A stretch of DNA of 64,000 nucleotides from Oidiodendron maius Zn (taxonomy: Eukaryota > Ascomycota > Leotiomycetes > Myxotrichaceae). Below, in pieces: positions 45,709 through 56,679 of this stretch. The DNA lies in the NCBI GenBank assembly GCA_000827325.1, contig KN832870.1, positions 5,146,001-5,210,000 of the forward strand. Reading direction: 5' to 3'. A model generated the notes under the pieces. That model ran no database searches. It had not been told where the DNA came from and saw only the letters and a list, made by a program, of their open reading frames with translations. A program made the position numbers and the translations under genes. The first letter of the stretch is position 1, and every line of letters starts with the position of its first letter.

Positions 45709-47313
45709 TTAGTTGAACCAGAAACTGACGCTGAAGCTAACACTAAGGCTTCTGACAAAGTGCCACCAGCCTATTGGGATATAGAGGCACTGGCTCTCCT
45801 CCAAGATGCACTCCCAGTACCGTGCGTTCTTGGCGAGAGGGAATTTTTCTGCTTCAGCAGCGATTTCACTTGGGCTCCCGTCTAAACCGGCCAAAAGCCC
45901 GATATCCACCCGGCTGGTGTTGCTCATGTTGATTCCACCTTCCATTCCTCTGGGATATAACTTCATACTATCGCATGGCGCATACAACCGGACGTACTTC
46001 CTACCGACCACTTGTGCAAGGAAGTTATGATATGGGTCAGTGTGCAAAGGTGTGGTGGTTCCAGCGGGGCCAAACCATGCATTTTGGAGCACTTCCGTGA
46101 GTTTAGGTAGTTTAGAATGTTCTTCAAAAAATGGAGAGTCTGGGTGAGGTCCGGGAGCTGGCGTGTAACAGAAGTCAGGGATAGCGATGTCTTGCCTCAG
46201 TGAAGGGATCTGCGAGAATAGGTCATGCTGCGCAAGGTAGCTTCTTTCCGCTTGGTTTGACGGATTGAGTATGTTGTTGTGAAGGAATTCCTTGAATGTC
46301 ACAATCTTCTGGCCAAAGTTCGCATCCACATAGCTCTTCCCGGTCTCGATTGGCACAAGCCTTCGACCTCCAATCGTTTTTTTCATCAAATATTCTGGGT
46401 CTTTCCACGCTCTCTCATTCAGCGCCGGCCAGTGCTCCATAAGACCATGTATAATCAATGGCATTGGCCCAATAGCCGGATCTAGGGGTCGATTCATCCA
46501 TGCAATGAATGCTGCAAATGATATTGGGGGGGATCTAGGGACTGCATTCTGCCGATTTATCTGCGGATCGGAAGGCTGTGCCACGCCATTAGAGAGAGAC
46601 GAGAGTCCGTCTGGTGAGTTGTCCTCTTCGGCGCCCAATTTCTGACGTTTGGCAAGTTGTTGGCTACTTCCATGCTCGGTATCCTTCTGCTCTTCAGACG
46701 TTTGCAAGTCATCGTGACATTCCTGGAGCAGCTCCATGGCCGTATTGAGCATCATGGCTTTCTTGGCCTCAGATGGAGGACCGGTCATGATGAGAGCCAT
46801 GTCCATCGCGCTCACTAAGTCATCCAGTTGACTTTCGGTCATACGCGGGACGTCCGGGGAATCTTGGGCCTTCCCTTCCCACACATGCGTCATAGCGATG
46901 GCTGCAAATTTCAAGAGGCTGGCGTCTCTATAGAGTTCTACCCAGCAAATGGGAACATCTTTGTAAGGAAAGGAGTAGAATTTGTCATATCCGATTTGAA
47001 TCAAATCATTGCACCTTTTAATAGCGAAGGCATGGTCACCCTTCCGCTCTCGAATGATTTCACATAGCTGTTTCAAGAGGGAAATAATATCCTCGCCACA
47101 CGGCCATATTGGATCAGACTTTCGAGTGCACAGTTCCTTGTTAGAATCTTCTGACAGTAGACGGTCATAACGCGTTGTAGAGCAAAAGCCTGTAAAGCAG
47201 ATGCGGTGTAGCTTTCTGTGCGGAGAGTCCACTCCACGTTCGATCTTCCGCTTTGGGGTCGGGAGAGAGTCACTATTGGAGAGAAGATCGGTAGGATGTT
47301 CTTTGCTCTCCAT
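45709..47313 (-). CDS. JmjC-domain protein, JMJD5/KDM8-like
   Basis: A single exon encodes 534 aa. The C-terminal JmjC/cupin-8 domain (about 285-534) has [16 protein letters not shown] at its start. The iron ligands follow: His and Asp in [19 protein letters not shown] (HxD near residue 423), and the second His in [15 protein letters not shown] near 524. KYVRLYAP lies in between, as in JMJD5. The N-terminal 210 residues are helical, as in the fungal JMJD5-like family, and a disordered acidic stretch joins the two parts. It should be an Fe(II)/2-oxoglutarate oxygenase, acting as a hydroxylase or demethylase on proteins. The in-frame stop is followed by no obvious 3' exon. It is intact and contrasts with the decayed neighbours on both sides. 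Confidence 0.92.
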   Translation of the reverse strand: MESKEHPTDLLSNSDSLPTPKRKIERGVDSPHRKLHRICFTGFCSTTRYDRLLSEDSNKELCTRKSDPIWPCGEDIISLLKQLCEIIRERKGDHAFAIKRCNDLIQIGYDKFYSFPYKDVPICWVELYRDASLLKFAAIAMTHVWEGKAQDSPDVPRMTESQLDDLVSAMDMALIMTGPPSEAKKAMMLNTAMELLQECHDDLQTSEEQKDTEHGSSQQLAKRQKLGAEEDNSPDGLSSLSNGVAQPSDPQINRQNAVPRSPPISFAAFIAWMNRPLDPAIGPMPLIIHGLMEHWPALNERAWKDPEYLMKKTIGGRRLVPIETGKSYVDANFGQKIVTFKEFLHNNILNPSNQAERSYLAQHDLFSQIPSLRQDIAIPDFCYTPAPGPHPDSPFFEEHSKLPKLTEVLQNAWFGPAGTTTPLHTDPYHNFLAQVVGRKYVRLYAPCDSMKLYPRGMEGGINMSNTSRVDIGLLAGLDGSPSEIAAEAEKFPLAKNARYWECILEESQCLYIPIGWWHFVRSLSVSFSVSFWFN

Positions 47314-47854
47314 TAGCCACTACTCATGAATGAATGACTATTAGATAAATCAAGATATCAAAGTGGATCCCCCCAATAAAACCGGCACAAAAGAATACAA
47401 GAGCTTGATTGAGATGGTCCCTGTCAACTAGTTGAATTGTGGACGGATCTGAATGAGAGACGCAAGTGAAGGCAGATAACCCAAATGTCAACAGCTCTCA
47501 GCTGGGCGAAAGAGTCGTGTTATTTATAGGTAGTGTTGAGCTGCCACTGCTCTCCATTTTGTTATGTAGCTGCTCTATGATGATTCGCAAAGCATCAGCT
47601 TGAGTTTTGCTTGCCCGTCATCGATTAGGTACACGTCACGTGGTCTACCGCCACCCATTTACTGAAGAGAATTTCCCCGAGCGACTCCAATTTTCAGCCG
47701 ACAAAACAACGCTGCTGGAGTAATTTACATATACAGATTCAAGCAAATACCGCTCAGCCTTTAGGGCAACGGGTTGGATTTCATGGTCAGTGGTATATTG
47801 ACTTATTCGGCGCACCAAAAAGCTCCCCGCTTAAGCTCGTTTAGCTCACCTAGG
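47314..47854. other. Intergenic spacer
   Basis: Divergent promoter area between the JmjC gene and the decayed coiled-coil gene. Nothing else recognised. Confidence 0.45.
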
Positions 47855-48415
47855 ATGGCTCAACCATGTCCAAACTTCGACGATATTTCTGCAGCACTCC
47901 ACACAATGAGCACGGAGATCCCGAAAATGGCCAACCTCGAGGTAAGAATTCAAGGCATGGAGACACACCAGCGCCAAATGGAGAACATCGTCAATGAAAT
48001 CCATGCACAGCAGGAGAGAATGGAGAACGTCGTCAATGAAATCCATGCACGGCAGGAGAGAATGCATCTTGAAATGCTGCATAACTTCGAGATTCTCGGA
48101 AAAAAATTGTCCGCAATGTGAAATCGTATCTTCGATGACGATACTCGGATTAAGAATCGAGCGTGATTCGAAGAAAATACGCAAGCAAGACTGCTACCAC
48201 TAAGATCTTATAGATCCAATCAAGCAATTGGTAGCTTGCCACTCTCATCAGCAGAAATCGCAACCTTGATAGGTACCTCACAAATGTCAGAATGACTGAC
48301 GTATTACTAACTGATAACAGAAGAAGAAGTAGATGTTATTCTGAGCGAGTTGCTCCTTCCCACTGATGGAACAGTGGCGATGAAAAAGGAGATGGTACGG
48401 GAGGAGTTAATGTAG
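47855..48415 (+). pseudogene. Decayed small coiled-coil gene with internal duplication
   Basis: The first 89 codons (ATG at 47855 to TGA at 48119-48121) encode a coiled coil with a duplicated 14-residue unit, MENIVNEIHAQQER followed by MENVVNEIHARQER. Beyond the TGA the same frame continues through a second TGA (48164-48166), then FEENTQARLLPLRSYRSNQ and PLSSAEIATLI. A proper intron follows (48273-48320, TACTAAC branch site), then EEEVDVILSELLLPTDGTV to a TAG at 48413-48415. The downstream part has the character of a widespread fungal unknown family. Both internal stops are TGA and could each be one C-to-T change from CGA. A functional 89-aa product remains possible. Confidence 0.6.
48007..48074 (+). 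repeat. 42-bp tandem duplication inside the coiled-coil frame
   Basis: Two near-identical 42-bp units (ATGGAGAACATCGTCAATGA.. and ATGGAGAACGTCGTCAATGA..) follow each other between about 47979 and 48063, differing at very few bases. The unit length is a multiple of three and of the heptad (two heptads). Recent in-frame duplication. Confidence 0.8.
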
Positions 48416-48508
48416 AGAAATAATTAGAACGGATGGATGGAGCGTAGCTAGTAACAATAGAAATAATATGAGGTCACTCGCAGATAGCCTAATGCCTCTT
48501 TTTTTATA

Positions 48509-50776
48509 CTAACTTTGGGTCAAGAGTGGCGTCGAATGATAAGTAACACTGAATACGTTAAATCCACTCGGTGTTCCATAAATCCCAATAGTTCCATCTC
48601 TTTCGATACTTAAATACTTCCCGTTTTCCTTGACAAGCGTATATCCCCCACCGTTTCCTAGATCTGTGATCATGTAGGTCTCAGCTCCACTCCGTGCCGC
48701 ATCAAGACTGGTATGGTCTGCGATATACCTCCCATCCACGGCACTAGAGATGAAGAAGGTTCCGCTCCCTTCGCCGCCATCAAGCGCTGTGCCACCAGTA
48801 GCATGCACCACCCATCTTTGGTTAATACTACTGCGTTCAGCAGTAGCCAGGGTCCCGGTAATATCTGTGGCATTGGAACCCGCGTTTGTGAGTGCATAGC
48901 CGTTCATCTCAAACACGAGATAACGGCCTTCGGTCAAGTAGCCGCGTACGGTTTTAAATCCGTCTTCAACAAGAGTAGCAGGATTAAGGTTCTCGTTTTC
49001 TGGTCCATATGGTGCAGGGGGGTGAGGTGGCGGAGTACCATATGTGCCTTGGCAGAGAACGGCACTGTCCCAATTGCCGTCGGAGTCTTCAGAAGGTATA
49101 GGAGCATCAGGGATACTAGGGATGGAGAAGTCCGGATTATCAAAGTCAAAGGCTTTCAACAAATTTGACATGTGAGCTCTTCGCCAAGGGGGCATTTGAT
49201 CAGTCACCACACCTTGGTATCCCAGTGCTGTGAGCCATTCCTCTGGACTACTGTTAGTTGTATCATCTCGGAAGGCTTTGGACATGGTAGAGCATTTAAC
49301 TCACCTACAAACATGATTTGTGAGTTGTGATCAGCATGCTCAGTGAAGACATGGCCTCCCCGAGTCCATGGAGAGATGATATAGAAAGGGAGGCGATAAC
49401 CTAACCAGTTAGATACAGTTCATACATTGATGTTAATTGTCTGCCTACCAGGCCCAGTGTAAATATCACCTAGCTGTCCAAACACATCATTTTCAACATT
49501 CATCCACTCTCCAGCCGTTCCTTGCGGGGAGTGGAAGGGAGTAACGTGGTCACCCCAACCGCCGGACTCTAAACCTCAAGTTAAAACGTTTTGTATTAAG
49601 TTCGGGGAGCGATTATTTTCTTTACCATCGTATGAAATTATAAGAACTGTCTCGTTATATGCTGCGCCATTCACAACGGCATCAACAATATTCTTCTGTA
49701 GCCATGCACCGTCGTGGGGCGAGTACGGGACGTGCTCACTCAACTCGGCAGGCCCCACGATCCAGCTAACTTGAGGTAGGGTTCCGGCCTCCGCATCTGC
49801 GTAAAACTTGTCAAGTCCAGGATAAGAGCTTCCGTAAAGCGTAAGGGGATCGTCGGGGCCTGCATTCATATATTGCGTGAAGGATTGGAGAGCATCATCG
49901 CCGAAATTGTCGACATCTTGATAGACCATCCATGTGACGTTGGCATCTTGGTGAAATTCCGGGACAGTCTTCCAGCTGAACGGGAAGCAGGCGAAGCCGG
50001 CTTGGTCACTTTCACAGCCTATACATTACCATATTCGTCAGAATTTCTTGTCTTGATTTTGGGCTTATTCATTTGGGGTCTGGCTGACCTGGAGTTCCAT
50101 TATTATCAAGGACAGCGCCTCCTTGGTCAGGGGTTTGAGGACCACCCGGACAGTTAATACTACCACTCATCCAAGTGACACGGTTTGGTTCTGTCGCGGC
50201 AATAACACCTTCCTGGTACATATCTCCTACGGTCCATCCGTCGGCAATGCCAAACTGGACAGGAAGGTCTTGTCGTTTAAAGTATGCCCAGCTGAGAGGG
50301 GTATTATTTTGCGCCCATAAATTATTCAAATCATTGTTCAGACAGGCATGATTTGCTTGGAATGAGTTGCTACCGGCCCCCATGCACTGGGTTGACTCGA
50401 CCCAGTTTCCGCCGAGGTAGTTAATATACCACGGCTGGAGGACCTGCGCTTCAGTAGTCAGACCAGGTGTGAGAAGCCTGAAAACGTTGTCAGCTATACT
50501 AATATCCTCAACAGCGAAGATAAATTACTGTTGAAATGTATTTTTCCCATCTGGATTTACTTGTACATTAGGATCAGCGAAGCCTCGAACGCCAGCCATA
50601 GTTCCGAAATACTGAGAATCTTAATTTTCATTTTCTCCCAAAGTCGACGACATACTTACGTGATCGAAGGCTCTGTTCTCTTGCATGAACAAGACAACAT
50701 GTTTGATATCTGTGATTGAACCCGCCAGCGAGGTTGTTGCGAGCCAAAAACCCGCGATCAAGAACTGCGCGCGCAT
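48509..50776 (-). CDS. Secreted phosphoesterase (phospholipase C / acid phosphatase family)
   Basis: Seven exons on the minus strand (50776-50660, 50611-50529, 50477-50089, 50018-49626, 49568-49449, 49400-49305, 49242-48509) encode 643 aa. MRAQFLIAGFWLATTSLAGS is a signal peptide. The phosphoesterase (PF04185-type) domain begins IKHVVLFMQENRAFDHYFGT, whose ENRxFDHYFG carries metal and catalytic residues in phospholipase C relatives. It continues with MSGSINCPGG, YDESGGWGDHV, and ISPWTRGGHVFTEHADHNSQ, with the conserved His/Asp set. After about residue 500 a separate ~150-residue C-terminal module (RGYLTEGRYLVFEMNGYALT, repeated Gly-rich strands) is present, as in secreted bacterial/fungal PLC relatives. 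All six splice junctions keep phase and restore family motifs. Likely acts outside the cell on phospholipids or phosphomonoesters. Confidence 0.92.
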
Positions 50777-51758
50777 CTTGGCTCTGTTCTTTGTATATCT
50801 CTGAGATCTGCTTCCTGTCAAGTTTCTTAGTGAACATATACGCGCTATGCGTGCTAGAAAAGGAGAGGGGCGTTTATATTCGACTGCGGATAACTTACTG
50901 ACACTTTCTCACAGCTAGCTCCGCGTGTCGGGATGGAGCCTTCACCAAGACGCTGCACTGGAGGGTGGATTAGGGCCAATTAAGTTGTAAAGGAGATTGC
51001 ATCCCGGAAACACCTTAAGTATCTCTCTGTTATGACAGCATGAGTATCAAGGGAATAGTCATGGATGTATGCGGACCCAATCTCACATCGAATACTTCTG
51101 CCACTTACAACGCTACTCAGGGGCACAGGACTACTAGATCACTTTGGTCACAATTTCCATGCCGTGCAGCCCAACAGACCAGCAGCCGCCCTGGAATCGG
51201 GTGGGTACCACTGTGCCTGACTTGTGGCCCATCACGACTCCTAGTAAATTAGTGTGAACTGCCAGAAGCGAGTCTACTTGGTTTAAGCCTCACGAACGCC
51301 CCAGACCGATCCTGATATCAGACACAATTGCCAGGAAACGTGAAACTCAAATCCCATATGTGTCTTGGAATTGCGCAGAAAGCAACGTAGTTGCCTAATT
51401 TTCAATGATCGCCAATGCTACGTTACTACGGAGACCTGGATATTGATCTTGCATACTGTAGCACGAGGGGAAAGCCTCAACCTGACTGGCTATCGACAAC
51501 CCTGAATAGCGCGATGAAGGCCTTGGGGCAAGCAGATATGAGGAGAAGCATGTGCTGAAATGAGAGAGCTGAGAGGAAGCCGGTGTGTCCGCATCTCTCA
51601 TCCCACTGTTGAGATACTGTGCCTGGTTAACTAACTACCGAAGACCCCCCCCCTGCAACAATCCCACCCACCCAATTCAGAGCAGCAGTCGAAGATTCTC
51701 CAGTTCTTTTCAGGCAATTCCAAAGTAGACCTAAATCTCGGCGGTGGATGAGTTCGTG
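50777..51758. other. Divergent intergenic region between phosphoesterase and multicopper oxidase
   Basis: Nearly 1 kb, presumably both promoters. No gene or repeat recognised. Confidence 0.45.
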
Positions 51759-53824
51759 ATGGCTCCGTCGAGAGGAACAATGTTTGCCTTGTCGGCGCTT
51801 TTACTCTCGTCGCTTCTCCTATTTACTCTCACGTATGGGGGATCGCACTTTGGACTACAGGCCGTTTTCCAATTCCATGGTCAGGGCAGCCAGGAGGAAA
51901 GTGATTATGGTGCAGACTTGGCGATAGCTTTACACCGCGACGAACACGCCCTGCGAGAGCCCAGGATCGTGAGCCATCATTGGAAAGTCACAAAAGGTTA
52001 TAGATCTCCTGATGGAGTAAGGAAGCTTGTTTATCTGATCAATGGTATGTGCATGGTTCACTACCCCTATTATCCTGGCCTGACACTATGAAGATGAGTT
52101 CCCGGGTCCAACACTGGAAACACGCTCCGGGGATACCTTGGTAATAGAGGTATCTAACCTCTTGCAAGATGAAGGCGTTTCCTTGCATTGGCATGGGTTG
52201 CATATGAAAGGTCAGAATACTTTTTATCACGTGTGTCGAGATATGTTAGGGCTGATCTCTGCCATGGAAATAGGTGCTAATGAAATGGATGGGGCCGTTG
52301 GAATTACTCAGACGGAAATAGCACCTGGATCTGAATTTACCTACAACTTTCAGATTGATCATGATCAGGAAGGGAGTTTTTGGTGAGTTCGTCTGGTGAT
52401 CAACAAGATTTTACGGTTGACGGATTAAGGTATCACTCTCACTCTGAGCTTCAACGCGCTGATGGTCTTTACGGTGGATTGATAGTTCATGGTCCTGTCG
52501 AAATTGGACATTCTGAGCACTTAGATCTTTTGTATGACGATGAGGCTTTGCTAATGATAGGCGACTGGTACCACCGAACTGCCGAAGAAGTTCAAGCTAG
52601 CTATGTCACGCATGAGAGTTGGGGCCGCGAGGTACTTCGAGTCCAATCCTTCTTCTCAGGCAGCTTCTAACTGAGAACATTAGCCAGTTCCTGATTCATT
52701 ACTGATCAACGGGAGAGGATCGTTTGACTGCTCTATGGCAGTGAAATCCCGCCCGCTTAATTGTACTTTTGCTCCCATACCAGTGCTTGTGCCAAAGCAC
52801 AAACGTTCTCGATTGCGAGTTATCAACGTCGGGTAAGGTTCTATGCAGACTACTTTATGACATGTAACTGAAAAACGAGCAGGACTTTATCTGGATTCAC
52901 GGTTGCCATACGATCCACCCAAATGACAGTAATGGAGATTGATGGTGGTAGTAATGTGGAACCAGTTTCACCATCAAGCGCAATCGGAATTCTATATCCA
53001 GGCGAGAGGATGGATATTCTTGTTGAGTGGCCTCGAGAGGGGAATGAGTTTAACTTTACAGTCATTCTGGACACAGAGTACGACTATTCCTTCTAAATTA
53101 TTTTACGCCGCCAAACTGACTGACGGTCAGAAACTATATCATTCCGAACAAGGCCCTATCAAGCACTCAGCACTTCCCTATCTTTATCAAAGTAAACTCC
53201 CGCCTCATGAGCAGAGGCCATCCATACACTCCATCTCCGGCCACTAGTATTGAAGGGACATTTGATCTGTCAACTTTGAATGGTACCAGTACGCCTATTA
53301 TTAGCTCCGCCCCATCGGAGGAAACAATACTCCTCTATACAAAAATGGAAGTTCTCGCACACTTAGGCAATGTACCAGCTGGATTCATAAACCGGACTTC
53401 CTGGGCCCCTCAATCTGACCCGCTTATATCTTTACCGCGTCACTCCTGGGACAAGAACCAACTCGTGCCTCAAGTACCAATGTCTACAGAGAAGGAAGCA
53501 GTGTGGGTCGACATTATCGTCAATAATATGGATGAAAAAGGCCACCCATTTCATTTACATGGATACCATTTCTATGTACTTGCTCAATACTATCCGGAAC
53601 GTCGAGGTTTCAATGCTTATAACCCGTTCGAGGCATCAACGCCGAAAGGTGGTCCCTTGAATCTCTCAAATCCAAGGATGAAAGATACAGTTTTCATTCC
53701 AGCTCAAGGTTACGTTGCTTTAAGAATCCATACTGACAATCCGGGAATTTGGTTCTTCCATTGTCACGTACTGTGGCATAGTGGAACGGGAATGGCAATG
53801 GCAATCCAGGTCGGAGGCGAATGA
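51759..53824 (+). CDS. Multicopper oxidase (laccase / ferroxidase family)
   Basis: Seven exons (51759-52044, 52094-52210, 52274-52382, 52430-52631, 52684-52832, 52883-53077, 53131-53824) encode 583 aa. An N-terminal hydrophobic segment (FALSALLLSSLLLFTLTY) is a signal peptide or anchor. All four copper signatures are intact: LHWHGLHM (near 125), WYHSHSELQRADGLYGG (near 172), HPFHLHGYHFYVLA (near 490) and WFFHCHVLWHSGTGM (near 562). Known relatives oxidise phenols or metal ions with reduction of oxygen to water. Intron 6 restores DTENYIIPNKALSSTQHFP, which fixes an otherwise frame-broken region. It is followed after 350 bp by the UstYa-like gene on the same strand. Laccase-type enzymes also work in pigment and peptide biosynthesis clusters. 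Confidence 0.92.
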
Positions 53825-54171
53825 AGCATTAAGAAAAAGATTATCCTGTATACATGCTAGATGGGTCACTGTCTGTCATTTTTATGAAGAGATTTAAGTG
53901 CGTAAATTACTCAACTATCAAAAAGGTTTTCTGTAATGAATGGTTGGCAAAATGCCTTTCTGCTAACCTAGTTGTGTACGAACCAACTATAACCATTCGA
54001 CACTAACTCTCGAATTTACGCTGCCCCACTACGATCCTTCTTCTTATTTTTTTCTTTGGCTCGGTATGGTCTTCGCTTTCCTACTTATATTATTATTTTC
54101 AAAGTGACAGGAGAAGCAAACTGCATAAATATCTGCTGGTGAGTAAAGCGGGGCATCCGAATGACCTCTGA
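53825..54171. other. Intergenic spacer before the UstYa-like gene
   Basis: UstYa proteins normally have an N-terminal membrane helix upstream of the part seen here. An ATG near 54066 opens a short hydrophobic frame (VFAFLLILLFS) that ends quickly at a stop. This may be the remains of that region. Confidence 0.3.
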
Positions 54172-54696
54172 ATGTACCGGGGCCTCGGAGACCATGCATA
54201 CATGGCGCAGGTAGATGTATTTCACCAGTGAGCAATCATCGCCCTCTATCAGCAGTCTTACTCACAACGAACATCTCCAGGTTACACTGCCTAAATCAGC
54301 TCCGCAAACTGATCTACCCAGAATACTACAACTACGCCCCATCCAACCTGCACCATCCAGACATTTGGTTCGTGCATCTAAATCACTGCGTCAACATCAT
54401 CGCGCAGAACCTGATGTGCTCAGAGAACACGGACTTCATCACACTACAGTGGGTCGAGGCACAGTTCTATCCCTATCCTGACTTCAACGTCTATCATCAG
54501 TGCCGTGACATTGATTCTTTGCTAGACTGGACTACAAAGACTAGTGGACCAGGAACTATGGACGAAGCGGGATAGGCCGAAGGGGGTTAAGCAGGCGCCG
54601 GCGACGACGGAACTCTTGGATTGGTTACAGAAGCAAAAGAGTTCTGTGAATACATCTAGTGTGCATGTGCTTAGGCATGACCATCATCACGAATAG
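54172..54696 (+). pseudogene. UstYa/DUF3328-family oxidase homologue, frameshifted
   Basis: Exon 1 (54172-54227) and exon 2 (from 54281; intron 53 bp, GTGAGC..CCAG) join to give VDVFHQLHCLNQLRKLIYPEYY, then HLNHCVNIIAQNLMC and a CRDIDSLLDW end. The two HxxHC motifs (HQLHC and HLNHC) are the metal-binding signatures of UstYa-type oxidases, which cyclise or oxidise peptides in ustiloxin-like and cyclochlorotine pathways. The frame stops at 54573-54575. From about 54553 the next frame continues convincingly as ELWTKRDRPKGVKQAP and TTELLDWLQKQKSS to a TAG at 54694, so a single-base frameshift separates them. The usual N-terminal membrane helix is missing. Truncated relic or sequencing error; convergent with the FMO gene. 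Confidence 0.75.
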
Positions 54697-54840
54697 ACGT
54701 CAACATCATTTTGCTGTAAGAAAATTAAAGAGGCAGCGTTTTGAAGGATACCGTTAGAGAAGTGGACATCTACGCTTGGTAAGGGAACACAGCAGATGGC
54801 ATCTAATAAAGTCTGACAAAACTCGTTACCTACACCATAA

Positions 54841-56679
54841 TCAACCTTGCACAGGTAAAGCTGGCGCAGAGGCCTCTATCTGACATTCAGGCCGCGTCTT
54901 CTCCAACTCTGGTATTACAGATTCGGGCCTTCCGGTATCAAGAATCTCAAGCTTCTGCTTCTCAGCCGCTTTCTTCTTAGCCTCGTTTTTCTCAGCCTTC
55001 AACTTCGCCTCTCCTGCCAACGCTCTCTCCTCAAACTGCTTGAACTTGTCCAGCATAGTTTTGTAACCCTGCAAAAATGCCTCCGTGTGCCCTTCCATCT
55101 TCTCACCGCCTGTAATCGGGATCTGAGAATTTACCCACTCGACCAAGCCGGCAACATAGGGTATTTCGGCACCCATTAAGCTGTGAAATGACCTCCCGTA
55201 CCCTTTCTTTTCCACCTTCTCGTTATACTCCTTTCTCATCTCGGCCTCGCTTGGTACCCAAGCTTGGCCGCTGAAGATCTTGCTGACGAGAATGGCTTGC
55301 ATTTCGAAGAGTGTGAAGGTAGCAGTGAAGAATGGAACTCCGACGAAGGCGAGAGTGGGATCAGGGATGTAGAAGATGTCTTTGTGTAAGTTGTGGAATT
55401 GCGTGCCATCCGTAACGAGGATTGTTTCGTCTGCTTGCTCTGGGGCCAGAGAGTCGTTATGGAGAGAAGGGAGGAACGGAAGTGTCATATGGTAACCTGT
55501 ACAGAGCACAACTCGATCGATATGGGTCAAGACTCGGCCGTCAATAAGTGTCACGGAGCCTGGAGAGACTTCGGGGGAGGTGGGGATGGCAAAGCATGCG
55601 ATATCCGCTACACGCTCTGTGGTAGGTGGAAGCATGTCGACCGGGAGAGAATATAGGCCACCCCGAGAGGACTGATATACTTTCTTCGCAAAAGGAGTTA
55701 TTTCTTTGGCGATGTCCATTGAAGAAACGCCCGATCCTACAAGGAGGACATTCTGCAGCTCCGTTAGCTTTGAGCTATTGAAATGAAGATTGGCAGATAT
55801 GCCTGGTCCTTGAATAAATCCGGCACCCTATAGCTTTTTGAATGCAGCACCTTGGACGGCCAGGTGGCTTTCCATTCTTTTAATCCAGGAATATCTGGAA
55901 CTCTGCATGCATGGTAATGGCCACTTGCAACAACCACGGCGTCAAATTCCTTGACTAGGTCAGTACACGAGAGAATATATTGAAATGAACTCTCACCTCC
56001 GTTCGTCTTGCCTTCTTTCCTGCACTTGGTCCATCTTTGATTAAAGTAGATGATATTAGCCGCCACTTGCTTTGCCCTCTAAGCTTATCGAGCCTCTCCA
56101 CCCGAGTGTTAAAGTTTATATCCTGTTCAATACCAAAAGACTCCGAGAAGCCATGAAGATAATCTCCAATAACCCTGACATTGACATAGTCTTCTAGCCC
56201 CTCTTTCCATGTGAGGCCCTTGAGGACTTGCAAGCTTATTGGAATATTATTTTTAAGCCCATCATAAGCTGGTCTTAAATAATGGCCTCGTTAGCATTTC
56301 CCGAGTGGCTTAAAGGTTGACATTACCGGGACTTACCCAGGTGGACCATGATCGAGGCTAATATCTTCCAAACTTGGATTACTCGTTGCTCCGTTCTCTA
56401 CGCCGCAAACATTGCCACAGGTGCTGATTACAAAATCAGCCACCGATGGCTTGACAGACGGGTACTCCGGTTCAAGTGGTTTTCGTTCGGTGTAAGTCCT
56501 TTAAACCTGTCAGTAACGAGACGATAACATATAACAAGCTCTCTGCACCAGATGCCCCCAGAAACCGACGACCTCTCGTAGATCACGACTTCAAGCCCTG
56601 CGGACTTCAAGTGTCTTGCACTAGTGAGCCCACTGACGCCGGCACCGATAACAGCTACTCTCTTTGCAGCAAATACCAT
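54841..56679 (-). CDS. Flavin-containing monooxygenase
   Basis: Five exons on the minus strand (56679-56549, 56498-56337, 56273-55997, 55949-55803, 55752-54841) encode 542 aa. The FAD site RVAVIGAGVSGLTSA is at residues 7-21. SGGIW + TYTERKPLEPEYPS is restored over intron 1. The central FDAVVVASGHYH and VLHSKSYRVPDLFKDQ are group B monooxygenase landmarks, and the NADPH site NVLLVGSGVSSMDIA (near 240) follows directly. Intron 4 has a GC rather than GT donor (CAG/GCATAT..CTGCAG, 50 bp). The C-terminal 60 residues are a Lys/Glu/Ala-rich coiled coil. Expected to oxygenate a soft nucleophile (N or S) or act in a Baeyer-Villiger-like reaction in a secondary pathway. Neighbours on the plus strand are a UstYa-like gene and a multicopper oxidase. 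Confidence 0.87.

Noticed and set aside
47855-48121. Possible RiPP precursor because of internal peptide repeats near oxidative genes
   Set aside because: The repeats are heptad coiled coil, with no signal peptide and no Lys-Arg processing sites. The locus also decays downstream.
52939-53247. Separate 102-codon plus-strand frame within the multicopper oxidase
   Set aside because: Splicing at 53078-53130 restores the multicopper oxidase frame, so this is an out-of-frame shadow crossing an intron.
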